Origin: Microbacterium lemovicicum | GTDB taxonomy: Bacteria > Actinomycetota > Actinomycetes > Actinomycetales > Microbacteriaceae | DNA: 64,000 nucleotides | NCBI RefSeq assembly: GCF_003991875.1 | Contig: NZ_CP031423.1 | Coordinates: 2,728,001-2,792,000 of the forward strand | Direction: 5' to 3' | Shown: in pieces, positions 1-7,730 of the stretch | Numbering within the stretch: position 1 is the first letter of the stretch | Layout of the letters: each line of letters begins with the position of its first letter | Notes under the pieces: model-generated | What the model saw: only the letters and a program-made list of their open reading frames with translations | Told to the model about the DNA's origin: nothing | Databases searched by the model: none | Program-made: the position numbers and the translations under genes

Positions 1-1025
1 GCCGCCGGGGCCGACAGGAAGACGTCGTGCAGCGCACCGTCGATTCGGCTGATGGTGACGAGCGATCCGATGCGCGTGGCCGCCCGGGCGATGTCATCGA
101 CCACCAGCACCGAGTCGACCGCGCGCAGGGTCTCGGACCAGGAGAACGCCGTTGCGCTGTGCCGCGACAGCAGGACGAGCACCGGGCATCCGACGTCGAC
201 ACCCATCGCCACGGCGCGGTGGCCCTCGATGATCGCCCACAGCCAGCCGGGGTGCGTCGGGAAGCCTCGCGCGGGTCGCCAGGCCACGTGATCGTCCGGC
301 GGGAGAGTGCCGAGCTCCCGCTGCGCGCGCGTGTAATAGCCGAGGTCGACGGCAGGGTGGGTGCCGCGGGGATCCAGCCGCGCACGCACTTCGACGAGCG
401 GCGTCAGCGCCTGACGTCCGATCGCCCCGAGCTGCAGCTCGAGCCAGGGGCTGTTGAGCACCACGGCTGACGCCAGACCAGGATGGCGGGCGGCCCACAG
501 GGTCAGGATGAGCCCACCCGTCGAATGCCCGAGCAGCACGAGACGGCGGGGCGAAGCATCCGCTTCCTCTCCCGGCGTGTGCCCCATCACCGTCAGGGCC
601 GCCGCGATGTCTTCGTCGTACACCGCGAGATCGGTGACGTAGCCGGGCGTCTGCCCGTCGCGCAGCGATCTTCCGTACTTCCGCAGGTCGAGGGCGTGGA
701 AGCGCGCGCCGAGGTCCGTCCAGAACCGGGCGAGCTCGACCTGGAAGAAGTAGTCCGACCACCCGTGCACGTAGAGGATGTCGACGTCGTGGAGGGGTCG
801 GAACGCGGCGGTGAGCCTGTGCGGAAGTCGTCGCACGAGCGTCGCGACCACGGCGCCCTCGTCGTCGGCACCCAGGGGAAGGGTGCGCTGCTGGAACGGA
901 GGCCCGAGGATGTCGTCGGTCCAGCCCTCGTCCGTCGTCGGTTCGCTCCCGGTGGTCGACGTCGGTTCGCTCCCTCTGGTCGACGTCGGTTCGTTCCCGC
1001 GGGTCGACGTCTCCCGTGCGGTCAC
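1..1025 (-). CDS. Alpha/beta hydrolase, C-terminus cut by window edge
   Basis: The reading frame shows an alpha/beta hydrolase (Hydrolase_4 / lysophospholipase-like): a strand and oxyanion region around DILYVHGWSDYF, and the nucleophile elbow GHSTGG with its serine. A late Asp/His region near HDVFLS is close to the window edge, and the last part is missing. The start is GTG at 1025, overlapping the upstream monooxygenase stop in a GTGA, with GGAG seven bases upstream. The first 30 residues carry an 8-residue repeat (TSTRGNEP, TSTRGSEP, TSTTGSEP) before the fold begins, likely a flexible linker. It is the second gene of an operon with the FAD monooxygenase. The substrate is unknown. A longer competing frame overlaps it but lacks any hydrolase motif. 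Confidence 0.8.
   Translation of the reverse strand, partial: MTARETSTRGNEPTSTRGSEPTSTTGSEPTTDEGWTDDILGPPFQQRTLPLGADDEGAVVATLVRRLPHRLTAAFRPLHDVDILYVHGWSDYFFQVELARFWTDLGARFHALDLRKYGRSLRDGQTPGYVTDLAVYDEDIAAALTVMGHTPGEEADASPRRLVLLGHSTGGLILTLWAARHPGLASAVVLNSPWLELQLGAIGRQALTPLVEVRARLDPRGTHPAVDLGYYTRAQRELGTLPPDDHVAWRPARGFPTHPGWLWAIIEGHRAVAMGVDVGCPVLVLLSRHSATAFSWSETLRAVDSVLVVDDIARAATRIGSLVTISRIDGALHDVFLSAPA
937..1008 (-). repeat. 24-bp tandem repeat, three copies, in frame
   Basis: Three adjacent 24-bp units (937-960, 961-984, 985-1008) differ at only a few positions. They lie in frame at the N-terminus of the hydrolase and give three 8-residue repeats rich in Thr, Ser, Gly and Pro. Confidence 0.9.
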
Positions 1026-2341
1026 CGATGCACTCCGCGACGTCCACGGCGGCCGGCGGAGAGGGGCTCGCTCGTGCGCTCGGGCGCGCGTCTCGCCCAT
1101 CCCGGTGCTCTTTCGGGACGAGGACCCACTCCGATGATGAGCGCGGGGAGGACGGCGAGCGCCGGCAGCCGACGCAGCACCCGCAGCACCGGGGGCGGCG
1201 GGCCTCCGGGGTCGCCGCGGAGCGCGGGCATGATGACGCCCGCATGCAGCCCGCGCTGGACGGCCTGGATGACGGCGGCCGGCAGCATGCGGCGACGTTG
1301 CACGCGCTCGAGTGCGCGGAGCCCCTCCCGCGTGTGCAGGATGCCGCGGCGCAGCGGATTCGCGAGGACGCGCGCCGCCGCGACCGCGTCCTGCACGGCC
1401 AGGTTGATGCCGACACCGCCCACGGGAGACATGGCGTGCGCGGCGTCGCCGATGCACAGCGCGCCGGGCACTAACCACCGGCGAAGGCGGTCGACGCGGA
1501 CGTCGAGGTGCTTCACGTCATCCATCGATGCGACCGATCCGACGTCGTCGGCGAGGGCGGGGAGCAATGCCGCGGTGTCGGCTCGCAGCGCCTCGATCCC
1601 CCGCTGCCGCATCTCCGCGTCCGTTCCCTTCGGGCCGAGGGCGGCGATCTGCACGTAGCCCCTGCGGGGGATGGCGATGGACACCCGGCCGCCGCCCATC
1701 CGCGGGAGCAGCGACTCCTCGAACGGATGGGCCGAGGTCACGCGATACCACCACACGTCGAAGCCGACCGGGAAGGACCGCGACGGCAGCGCGAGCTCGC
1801 GGCGGATCGTGCTCCCCCGCCCGTCGCAGGCGACAGTGAGATCGGCGCGCAGCTCGCCGGCGCCCTCCGGCGAGCGATACCGCACGCCGACCACGCGGTC
1901 GCCCTCGCGCAGCACCCCCGTGACCTCGTGACGGGTGAGCAGGGTGAATCCCCGCTCGCGGGCCGCGGCCTGCGCGAGGAGGTCGAGGAGGTCCCACTGC
2001 GGCACCATGGCGATGTAGGGATGCCGCACCGGCAGCCGCGTGAAGTCGGCGATGGTCGTCTCGACGCCGTCCGCATCGGGGAAGACGACACGTGTGATGC
2101 GCGACTGCGGGATCTCGTCGAAGGGCGGCAGCAGCCCGAGGTCGTCGAGCAGCGCCAGCGTCGTCGGGTGGACCGTGTCGCCGCGGAAGTCGCGGAGGAA
2201 ATCCGCGTGCTTCTCGAAGACCGTCACCTTCACCCCGGCCCGCGCGAGCAGCAGCCCCAGGACGAGGCCCGCCGGTCCGCCGCCCGCGATGACGCACGAG
2301 CCCGCGATCGGCGGCGCCTGCCTCTTGTCTCTGCTCATCAC
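1022..2341 (-). CDS. FAD-dependent monooxygenase (PHBH/UbiH family)
   Basis: A flavoprotein hydroxylase of the PHBH fold. The dinucleotide-binding loop GGGPAG is at residues 20-25, the middle DG motif (ACDGRGSTIR) near 170, and the FAD-ribityl GD motif (GDAAHAMSPVGGVGINL) near 300. The family uses NAD(P)H and oxygen to hydroxylate aromatic or polyketide-type substrates; the substrate here cannot be told. The C-terminal 60 residues are Arg/Pro-rich and poorly conserved in type. Two starts are adjacent, GTG at 2341 and ATG at 2338; AGGGGG just upstream serves either. It overlaps the downstream hydrolase by four bases (GTGA), so the two are probably translationally coupled. Confidence 0.88.
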   Translation of the reverse strand: MMSRDKRQAPPIAGSCVIAGGGPAGLVLGLLLARAGVKVTVFEKHADFLRDFRGDTVHPTTLALLDDLGLLPPFDEIPQSRITRVVFPDADGVETTIADFTRLPVRHPYIAMVPQWDLLDLLAQAAARERGFTLLTRHEVTGVLREGDRVVGVRYRSPEGAGELRADLTVACDGRGSTIRRELALPSRSFPVGFDVWWYRVTSAHPFEESLLPRMGGGRVSIAIPRRGYVQIAALGPKGTDAEMRQRGIEALRADTAALLPALADDVGSVASMDDVKHLDVRVDRLRRWLVPGALCIGDAAHAMSPVGGVGINLAVQDAVAAARVLANPLRRGILHTREGLRALERVQRRRMLPAAVIQAVQRGLHAGVIMPALRGDPGGPPPPVLRVLRRLPALAVLPALIIGVGPRPERAPGWARRAPERTSEPLSAGRRGRRGVHR

Positions 2342-2367
2342 GCCCCCTGTCGATCATGCATCGGTGC

Positions 2368-2474
2368 GACGACGTTGACCAGGGCGGGGCGCGGGTGATG
2401 CCGGGGACGCGGCACCCGGAGAGACGACTTGACCAGAGCGGGACGCGGGTGATGCCCGGGACGCGGCATCCGGA
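2368..2474. repeat. Direct repeat of about 52 bp, two copies
   Basis: Copy 1 spans 2368-2420 and copy 2 spans 2423-2474, with scattered differences. They lie just upstream of the monooxygenase start, so they could be part of its control region. Each ends in a GGACGCGGCAYCCGGA-type word related to the window-wide GGATGCCGC motif. The rest of the 2342-2676 gap shows no convincing gene. Confidence 0.75.
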
Positions 2475-2676
2475 ATTCTTGTATCAGGCTCGGGCGGGGG
2501 CGCTCTCTCCATGCATGACCTCGAACCGCGGACCCGCAGCGATGCCGGCGCGGATGCGACGCTGGGGCGTCGCTCGGGGCTGAGGGGGGACGACCGGAGC
2601 CGTGGGGGTACGGCATCCGGGCCGGTCGGGCGCGAGCTGGGGGCGCGCCCGACCGGAGTCCCGCTCCTCACGCTCA

Positions 2677-2767
2677 GCATGCCGATCCGGAGGAGATGCG
2701 CCGGTCGGGAGGACGGATGCCGCAGTGGACTCCTCCGCATCGACACATCTCCTCTCGTTCGGCACGC
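2677..2767. repeat. 91-bp palindromic element, copy 1
   Basis: The arms are 2677-2703 and 2741-2767 (27 bp, imperfect) around a 37-bp centre. A second copy with the same 27-37-27 layout lies at 3705-3795, and a 21-bp stretch starting at 2703 is identical in both. It ends one base before the stop codon of the upstream gene on the minus strand, so it would fold in the 3' end of that mRNA. Its centre holds only half of the GGATGCC palindrome. Confidence 0.85.
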
Positions 2768-2768
2768 G

Positions 2769-3599
2769 TCATGAGCGGACCTTGTGGAGGTTCTGCGCCA
2801 CCGCGCGCATGATGACGTCCTGCACCTCGTGCCAGCGCTCGACGACCGCGACGTAGCCGACGCGGATGACGTGGTACCCGAGGAGTGTGAGCTGGGCGTC
2901 GTGGGCCATGTCGCTGTCGCGCTGCGCGCCGACGTGGTGTCCGCCGTCGATCTGCAGGACGAGCCGGTCGCCGATGAGCAGGTCGACGCGGTGGCCCGCG
3001 ATCAGGATCTGCCGTCGGAGCGGAAGCCCGAGCCAGCGCAGGCGCGGGACGACAAGGGTCTCCAGACCCGAGTCGGCGTAGTCGTCGGCTTCGTCCAGGA
3101 CCGCCCGAGCCGACGCCGGCAGCCGGAGGCGGCGCAGCGACTCCCTCGCCACGACGCCTGTGCGGAGGGCGGACTCGAAGACGACGAGCGCCGATTCGAA
3201 CGGCTGGCACGCGGCGACGAGGCACAGCGCGTTCTCTGCCGTGTCCTCGAGCTGCGCCGGATGTCGCGGCACCGGAGGAACGGACCAGTGCACCGTCGCT
3301 CCGCGCCATGTCGCATGCCCGGAGTGCGGCGGTGCAGCGACGTGGATGTCGGCACCGTCCAGCACCCACAGTCCGAGACGCTGGGCACGGGTCACGCACG
3401 ACAGGACGACCCCGGCGCGAGCGGCCGAAACGAGCAGCGGGTCCGCACTCCGGGTCGCGACCCAGCCGTTGCGCACCCGCTCGATGCGGCCGGCGGCGAG
3501 CGCACGTTCGACCTCGCGCCTACTGAAGCCCCGGCGTCTCAGCGCCTGGACGCGGATGACACCGCCGACGCTGTGCGCAGCATCCTGGATCTTCTCCAT
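2769..3599 (-). CDS. AbiEi-like N-terminal domain plus DUF559 nuclease-like protein
   Basis: The N-terminal 60 residues look like the winged-helix domain of AbiEi-type antitoxins (VGGVIRVQALRRRGFSRREVERAL). The C-terminal third looks like a DUF559/Vsr-type PD-(D/E)XK fold: an SGLETLVVPRL helix, then HRVDLLIGDRLVLQIDG, which fits the D...E/QxD arrangement. Single genes of this type are common in actinobacteria, and their role is unproven; no AbiEii toxin is next to it. I chose ATG at 3599; an in-frame GTG at 3623 adds eight residues and neither has a clear ribosome site. It is flanked on both sides by the 91-bp palindromic elements. Confidence 0.72.
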   Translation of the reverse strand: MEKIQDAAHSVGGVIRVQALRRRGFSRREVERALAAGRIERVRNGWVATRSADPLLVSAARAGVVLSCVTRAQRLGLWVLDGADIHVAAPPHSGHATWRGATVHWSVPPVPRHPAQLEDTAENALCLVAACQPFESALVVFESALRTGVVARESLRRLRLPASARAVLDEADDYADSGLETLVVPRLRWLGLPLRRQILIAGHRVDLLIGDRLVLQIDGGHHVGAQRDSDMAHDAQLTLLGYHVIRVGYVAVVERWHEVQDVIMRAVAQNLHKVRS

Positions 3600-3704
3600 G
3601 CCTGCATCGTGCCGAAGCGGCACACCCGTACGAGGGGGTGGTGCGCGGATCCGGGGTCAGCCCGCAACGACCCGCCTTGGGGAGGAATCTCGAGCACGCG
3701 CAGC

Positions 3705-3795
3705 GCGTACAGAAAGGGAGGAGATGTGTCGGTCGGGAGGACGGATGCCGCGGCATCCTCCTCCGGAACGACACATCTCCTCCCGATCAGCACGC
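3705..3795. repeat. 91-bp palindromic element, copy 2
   Basis: The arms are 3705-3731 and 3769-3795; the inner 16 bp of each arm (3716-3731 and 3769-3784) pair perfectly. The 37-bp centre contains GGATGCCGCGGCATCC at 3743-3758, a nested palindrome. It lies 28 bases beyond the stop of the downstream-reading reductase gene (minus strand) and could act as its terminator. It has the same size and layout as the copy at 2677-2767. Confidence 0.87.
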
Positions 3796-3823
3796 CGGAG
3801 GCTGGGCCAGCAGCCCGCGAGCC

Positions 3824-5197
3824 TCACTCGGCGCGGGAGACCCGCACCATCTCGCCGCGCTCGACGACCTTCACCCGCGCTCGACCCTGGGGTGCGCCCA
3901 GACCGATCTCGTGCTCGTCGAGGCGGTGCCAGCCGTCGAGGTCGGTCCACGCGACGCCGCGCTCGGCCAGCAGTGCGGGGATCGCCTCGTCGGACGCGTC
4001 GGCGGGCTGCCACCACGATGCCTGGTCGTTGATGATGTGGCGCACGGTCTCCATGGCGTCGGACTTCGTGTGGCCGATGAGGCCGACCGGGCCGCGCTTG
4101 ATCCAGCCGGTCGCGTAGATGCCGGGCACGCGCTCGTTGGAGTCCTTGTGGAGGACCTTGCCCTCGTGATTCGGGATGACGCCGTGGCGCTTGTCGAAGG
4201 GGACGCCCGCAAGCGGCGATCCGAAGTAGCCGACGGCGCGGTACAGCGCCTGGATCGGCACCTCGCGCAGCTCGCCGGTGCCCACGACGCCGCCCTGACC
4301 GTCGGGCCGCGTGCGCTCGTAGACGAAGGCGCTGACCCGGCCCGCGTCGTCCTTCTTGATCTCGACGGGCTTCGCCCAGAAGTGCAGGTGCAGGCGGCGG
4401 GACGCTGTTCCGCCGGCGTTGTTGACGGAGTCGCGCGTGCGCCACGACTGCAGCACGCGGTCGATGACCATCACCTGCTTGTTGCTGGCGATCGCCGCCT
4501 TGGACGCGTCGTCGTAGTCGAAGTCCTCGTCGTAGACCACCATGTCGACGTCGCGGAGCTCGCCGAGCTCCCGCAGCTCGAGCGGGGTGAACTTCACCTG
4601 CGCGGGGCCGCGGCGTCCGAAGACGTGGACATCGGTGACGGCGCTGGCGGCGAGACCGGCGTGCACGTTGTCGGGGATCTCGGTCGGCAGCAGGTCTTCG
4701 GCGTGCTTGGCCAGCATGCGCGAGACGTCGAGCGCGACGTTGCCGTTGCCGATCACCGCGACGGACGCGGCGTCGAGCGGCCAGGTGCGCGGCACATCGG
4801 GGTGGCCGTCGAACCAGCTGACGAAGTCGGCGGCTCCGTACGATCCGTCGGCGTCGATGCCGGGGATGTCCAGCGAGGTGTCGCGGATGGCGCCGGTGGC
4901 GAAGATGACGGCGTTGTAGTGCCGCTTCAGGTCGTCGAGGGTGAGATCCTCGCCGAAGCGGACGTTGCCGAAGATGCGGATGTCGCCGCTGTCGAGCACG
5001 TCGCGCAGGGCATTGACGATGCCCTTGATGCGCGGGTGGTCGGGGGCGACGCCGTAGCGCACGAGTCCGTACGGCGCGGGGAGCTGCTCGAAGAGGTCGA
5101 TCGACACGTCGAACTTGCGCTCTGCCTTGAGGAGGATGTCGGCGGCGTAGATGCCCGCCGGTCCTGCACCGACGATGGCCAGCCTGAGCTTGGTCAT
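3824..5197 (-). CDS. fprA: Ferredoxin/adrenodoxin-type NADP+ reductase
   Basis: A 457-residue flavoprotein of the FprA/adrenodoxin-reductase family, which moves electrons between NADPH and ferredoxins or P450 systems. FAD site GAGPAG is at residues 10-15, followed by the family signature YGLVRYGVAPDHPRIKGI. The NADPH-binding part has VIGNGNVALDVSRML near 170 and the FGRRGPAQVKFT segment. The closing ATGWIKRGPVGLIGHTKSDA motif contacts FAD. Length is normal. Start ATG 5197 has AAAGGA five bases upstream. It is the promoter-distal neighbour of the polyprenyl synthase on the same strand, 60 bp away. Confidence 0.93.
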   Translation of the reverse strand: MTKLRLAIVGAGPAGIYAADILLKAERKFDVSIDLFEQLPAPYGLVRYGVAPDHPRIKGIVNALRDVLDSGDIRIFGNVRFGEDLTLDDLKRHYNAVIFATGAIRDTSLDIPGIDADGSYGAADFVSWFDGHPDVPRTWPLDAASVAVIGNGNVALDVSRMLAKHAEDLLPTEIPDNVHAGLAASAVTDVHVFGRRGPAQVKFTPLELRELGELRDVDMVVYDEDFDYDDASKAAIASNKQVMVIDRVLQSWRTRDSVNNAGGTASRRLHLHFWAKPVEIKKDDAGRVSAFVYERTRPDGQGGVVGTGELREVPIQALYRAVGYFGSPLAGVPFDKRHGVIPNHEGKVLHKDSNERVPGIYATGWIKRGPVGLIGHTKSDAMETVRHIINDQASWWQPADASDEAIPALLAERGVAWTDLDGWHRLDEHEIGLGAPQGRARVKVVERGEMVRVSRAE

Positions 5198-5257
5198 GGG
5201 GGTCCTTTCACACGATCGCCGAGCCGCCGGCGAAACGGCGTGCCCGACGAGGGGGGT

Positions 5258-6313
5258 TCAGCTGGAGCGGTCCGAGACGGCGCGGGCGAAGCGCGTCAGC
5301 GCCTCCTTCACCGCACCGTCGGGAACCGGAGCGAGGGCGTCGATCGCCTCGCGCGACCACGCGTGAGCGAGATCGAGGGTCGCCTGGGTCGCCTCGTGCT
5401 CGCGCAGCTCGGCGAGCGCGGCGTCGAGGATCGCCGGGTCGGCGCCGTCCGCGATGCGGGCGACCCCGTCGTCGATGCGCGTCCGCAGGGCGATGGAGGC
5501 GGCATCCGCCCTCTGGCCCAGCAGGAGGTACGGCATGGTCGGCACCCCGGCGCGGAGGTCGGTACCGGGCACCTTGCCGGTGATCTCGGGGTCGTTGGAG
5601 AGGTCGATGACGTCATCGAGCAGCTGGAACGCCACGCCCGCCTTCTCGCCGAAGACGACCATCGGCTCCTCGAGCTCGGCCGGGCCGTGCGAGAAGATGA
5701 TGCCCGCCTGCGCCGCGGCGGCGATGAGCGAGCCGGTCTTGTCGGAGAGCACCTGCAGGTAGAACTCGACGGGATCCTCGTCGCCCTGCGGACCGACGGT
5801 CTCGTGGAACTGTCCGAGCACGAGGCGCTCGAACGTGTCGGCCTGCAGCTGGATGGCCTCCTCGCCGTGCCGCGCCATGATCTGGCTGGCCCGCGAGAAC
5901 AGCAGGTCCCCGGTGAGGATCGCGACGTTGTTGCCCCACACCGTCTGGGCGGCGGGAACTCCGCGGCGCCGGTCGGAGGAGTCCATGACGTCGTCGTGGT
6001 ACAGCGAGCCGAGGTGGGTGATCTCCAGGGCGCTGGCGGCCTGCACGACCTCGTCGGTCATGCCGTCGCCGAGCTTGGAGGTCAGCAGCGCGAGCATCGG
6101 GCGGAGGCGCTTGCCACCGGCCTCGTAGAGGTAGCGGCTCGCGGCATCGGCCACCGGATAGGTCACGGTGAGCTCACCGGCGAGGTGCTCCTCGACGCGC
6201 TGGAGACCCTTCTCGACCTCCGACAGCAAGCGCCGCGAACGGGGTCCGGCGAAGATCCGGTCGGTGAAGCCCAGCTTGCCCGCGAGGGGCGAACCCGGCG
6301 CAGAAGGGGTCAC
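5258..6313 (-). CDS. Long-chain polyprenyl diphosphate synthase
   Basis: A trans-isoprenyl diphosphate synthase that likely makes the menaquinone side chain. GGKRLRP is at residues 66-72, the first Asp-rich motif DDVMD at 107-111, and the second DDVID at 233-237, followed by a GKVPGTDL loop. Length (351) suits heptaprenyl to nonaprenyl synthases (GrcC/HepT type). The place beside menG supports a quinone role. Start is GTG 6313, with TAGGCT (6320-6325, read on the minus strand) six bases upstream, so the mRNA is probably leaderless. Chain length cannot be read from sequence with confidence. Confidence 0.9.
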   Translation of the reverse strand: MTPSAPGSPLAGKLGFTDRIFAGPRSRRLLSEVEKGLQRVEEHLAGELTVTYPVADAASRYLYEAGGKRLRPMLALLTSKLGDGMTDEVVQAASALEITHLGSLYHDDVMDSSDRRRGVPAAQTVWGNNVAILTGDLLFSRASQIMARHGEEAIQLQADTFERLVLGQFHETVGPQGDEDPVEFYLQVLSDKTGSLIAAAAQAGIIFSHGPAELEEPMVVFGEKAGVAFQLLDDVIDLSNDPEITGKVPGTDLRAGVPTMPYLLLGQRADAASIALRTRIDDGVARIADGADPAILDAALAELREHEATQATLDLAHAWSREAIDALAPVPDGAVKEALTRFARAVSDRSS

Positions 6314-6363
6314 GCTCCCAGCCTACCGGGCCGGGAGGGCCGGCCTCCCCGTCGCAGCCCTGA

Positions 6364-7098
6364 TCAGGCGGGCTTCACAGCCCGGTGGAGGGCGACGATT
6401 CCGAACGAGAGGTCGCGGTGGGCGACGCGGGTCCAGCCCGCCTCGCGCATCCATCCCGAGAGGGTCCGCTGGTCGGGCCAGTCGTTGATCGACTCGTTGA
6501 GGTACTCGTACGCCTCGGCGTTGGAGCTCACCGCCTTGGCCACCGCGGGCAGGATCCTCCCGTTGTAGAAGCGGTAGAGCCCGGCGAACGCCTTCGACGG
6601 CGGGTGCGAGAACTCGCACACGACGATGCGTCCGCCCGGCTTGGTCACGCGCAGCAGCTCGCGCAGGGCCTTCTTGGGCTCGTCGACGTTGCGCAGCCCG
6701 AAGGACATCGTGACCGTGTCGAACTCGTCGTCCTCGAATGGGAGGTCGGTCGCGTTCGCCTCGACGAAGCGGAGATTCGGGATGCCGCCTCCCACCGCTC
6801 CGGAACCGTACCGGCGCTCGCCCTCGGCGATCATGCCGGGCGAGAAGTCGGCGGCGACGATCTCGGCGCCGCTGCGCGCGAGCGCGACGCTCGAGGCGCC
6901 GGTGCCGGCGGCCAGGTCGAGGATGCGCTGACCGGCCCGGGGCGCCACGGCACGCGTGGTCGCGACGCGCCACAGCCGGTCGTTGCCGAGGCTGAGGACG
7001 GTGTTGGTGCGGTCGTACGCGGGAGCGACCTCGTCGAACATGCCGCTGACGCGGGCGGGGTCCTTGCCGAGGTCGGCGCGGTGCGAGTCCGGGGTCAC
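6364..7098 (-). CDS. menG: Demethylmenaquinone methyltransferase
   Basis: A class I SAM methyltransferase of the UbiE/MenG family; it makes the last step of menaquinone synthesis. Motif I DLAAGTG is at residues 61-67, and the family signature includes [17 protein letters not shown] and the [17 protein letters not shown] segment. Length 244 is normal. Start GTG 7098 lies six bases after a TAGACT -10-like box (7105-7110 on the minus strand), whose TAG is also the stop codon of the upstream DUF402 gene. It can thus be made from read-through of that gene or from its own leaderless transcript. Confidence 0.93.
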   Translation of the reverse strand: MTPDSHRADLGKDPARVSGMFDEVAPAYDRTNTVLSLGNDRLWRVATTRAVAPRAGQRILDLAAGTGASSVALARSGAEIVAADFSPGMIAEGERRYGSGAVGGGIPNLRFVEANATDLPFEDDEFDTVTMSFGLRNVDEPKKALRELLRVTKPGGRIVVCEFSHPPSKAFAGLYRFYNGRILPAVAKAVSSNAEAYEYLNESINDWPDQRTLSGWMREAGWTRVAHRDLSFGIVALHRAVKPA

Positions 7099-7110
7099 CC
7101 GACGAGTCTA
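7099..7110 (-). promoter_or_regulatory. menG -10 box overlapping the upstream stop codon
   Basis: TAGACT reads from 7110 to 7105 and is followed by six bases and the GTG of menG. The same TAG (7110-7108) ends the DUF402 gene in frame. Seen directly; promoter function is inferred from the repeated TANNNT-N6-start layout in this window. Confidence 0.55.
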
Positions 7111-7707
7111 GGCGGGGGTCGCTGTGCCGGCGCCGGGAGCGTCGCCGGGCCCGAGCCCGAACGCCGCCAGCCGCGCGAGCCACGCCGCGGCGGTCGCGGG
7201 GTCGAACGGCGTCAGCCCCGCCGTCACCTGGCGCTCGAGCTCCGTGGCGAGCGCGTCGAGGTGCTCGACGATCTCCCCGGGGTAGCCGTACGCCACTCGG
7301 TGCTCGTCCCACTCGTCGCGGTCGTCGATGTAGATGCCGCGGTCGACGCGCGACACGACGTCGAGGTCCATGTCGATCCCCGTGGGATCGGTGCCCTCGT
7401 CCCACCGGACGTCCCACGCGATGTCGATGTAGACCGAGGTCGGGTGCGGGGGCGCGTTGTGCGTGTAGGCGTAGTCGCCGCTCAGGGGCAGCAGCGTCAC
7501 GCTCGCATGGTCGGTCGCGAAGTCGCGCCCGGGGCGGGTGCTGCGCCAGCCGGCGGGCTGGCCGAACCACTCCCCCCACTGGTCGCGGCCGAGGTAGACG
7601 CACTCGTGCACCCAGTGGATGCCGCCGTCCCACTTCCGCCAGCGGAACGCCAGGGGGCTGCCCGGGGCCGGACGGACGGGGCTCTGCGGCAGGCGGTCGT
7701 CGGTCAC
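7108..7707 (-). CDS. DUF402 (FomD-like) domain protein
   Basis: A 199-residue soluble protein with the DUF402 signature: an early WRKWDGGIHWVHECVYLG part, then the acidic core DMDLDVVSRVDRGIYIDDRD followed by EWDEHRVAYGYP. In characterised relatives such as FomD the acidic core binds divalent metal and the enzymes hydrolyse nucleotide-type phosphoesters; the substrate here is unknown. GTG 7707 is used. TAGACT lies seven bases upstream (7715-7720). It is transcribed away from menF with only 23 bp between the two start codons, and runs into menG. Confidence 0.82.
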   Translation of the reverse strand: MTDDRLPQSPVRPAPGSPLAFRWRKWDGGIHWVHECVYLGRDQWGEWFGQPAGWRSTRPGRDFATDHASVTLLPLSGDYAYTHNAPPHPTSVYIDIAWDVRWDEGTDPTGIDMDLDVVSRVDRGIYIDDRDEWDEHRVAYGYPGEIVEHLDALATELERQVTAGLTPFDPATAAAWLARLAAFGLGPGDAPGAGTATPA

Positions 7708-7730
7708 GGAGCCGAGTCTAGGCTGGGAGC
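7708..7730. promoter_or_regulatory. 23-bp bidirectional leaderless promoter core
   Basis: Only 23 bp separate two divergent start codons. On the plus strand TAGGCT (7719-7724) plus six bases precedes menF ATG. On the minus strand TAGACT (7720-7715) plus seven bases precedes the DUF402 GTG. The two hexamers share the TA at 7719-7720, so both polymerases cannot bind at once, and each -35 would lie inside the other gene. Confidence 0.65.

Noticed and set aside
94..1416. Long minus-strand open frame of 440 codons over the hydrolase/monooxygenase junction
   Set aside because: It has no domain motif and is Arg/Ala-rich; two other frames give a clear hydrolase and a clear monooxygenase joined by a GTGA overlap.
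2342..2676. Small open frames in the gap before the 91-bp element
   Set aside because: No ribosome site, no recognisable protein, and they cross the direct repeat.
2769..3599. Abi-type toxin-antitoxin system
   Set aside because: Only the antitoxin-like N-terminal domain is present, fused to a nuclease-like part; there is no AbiEii toxin beside it.
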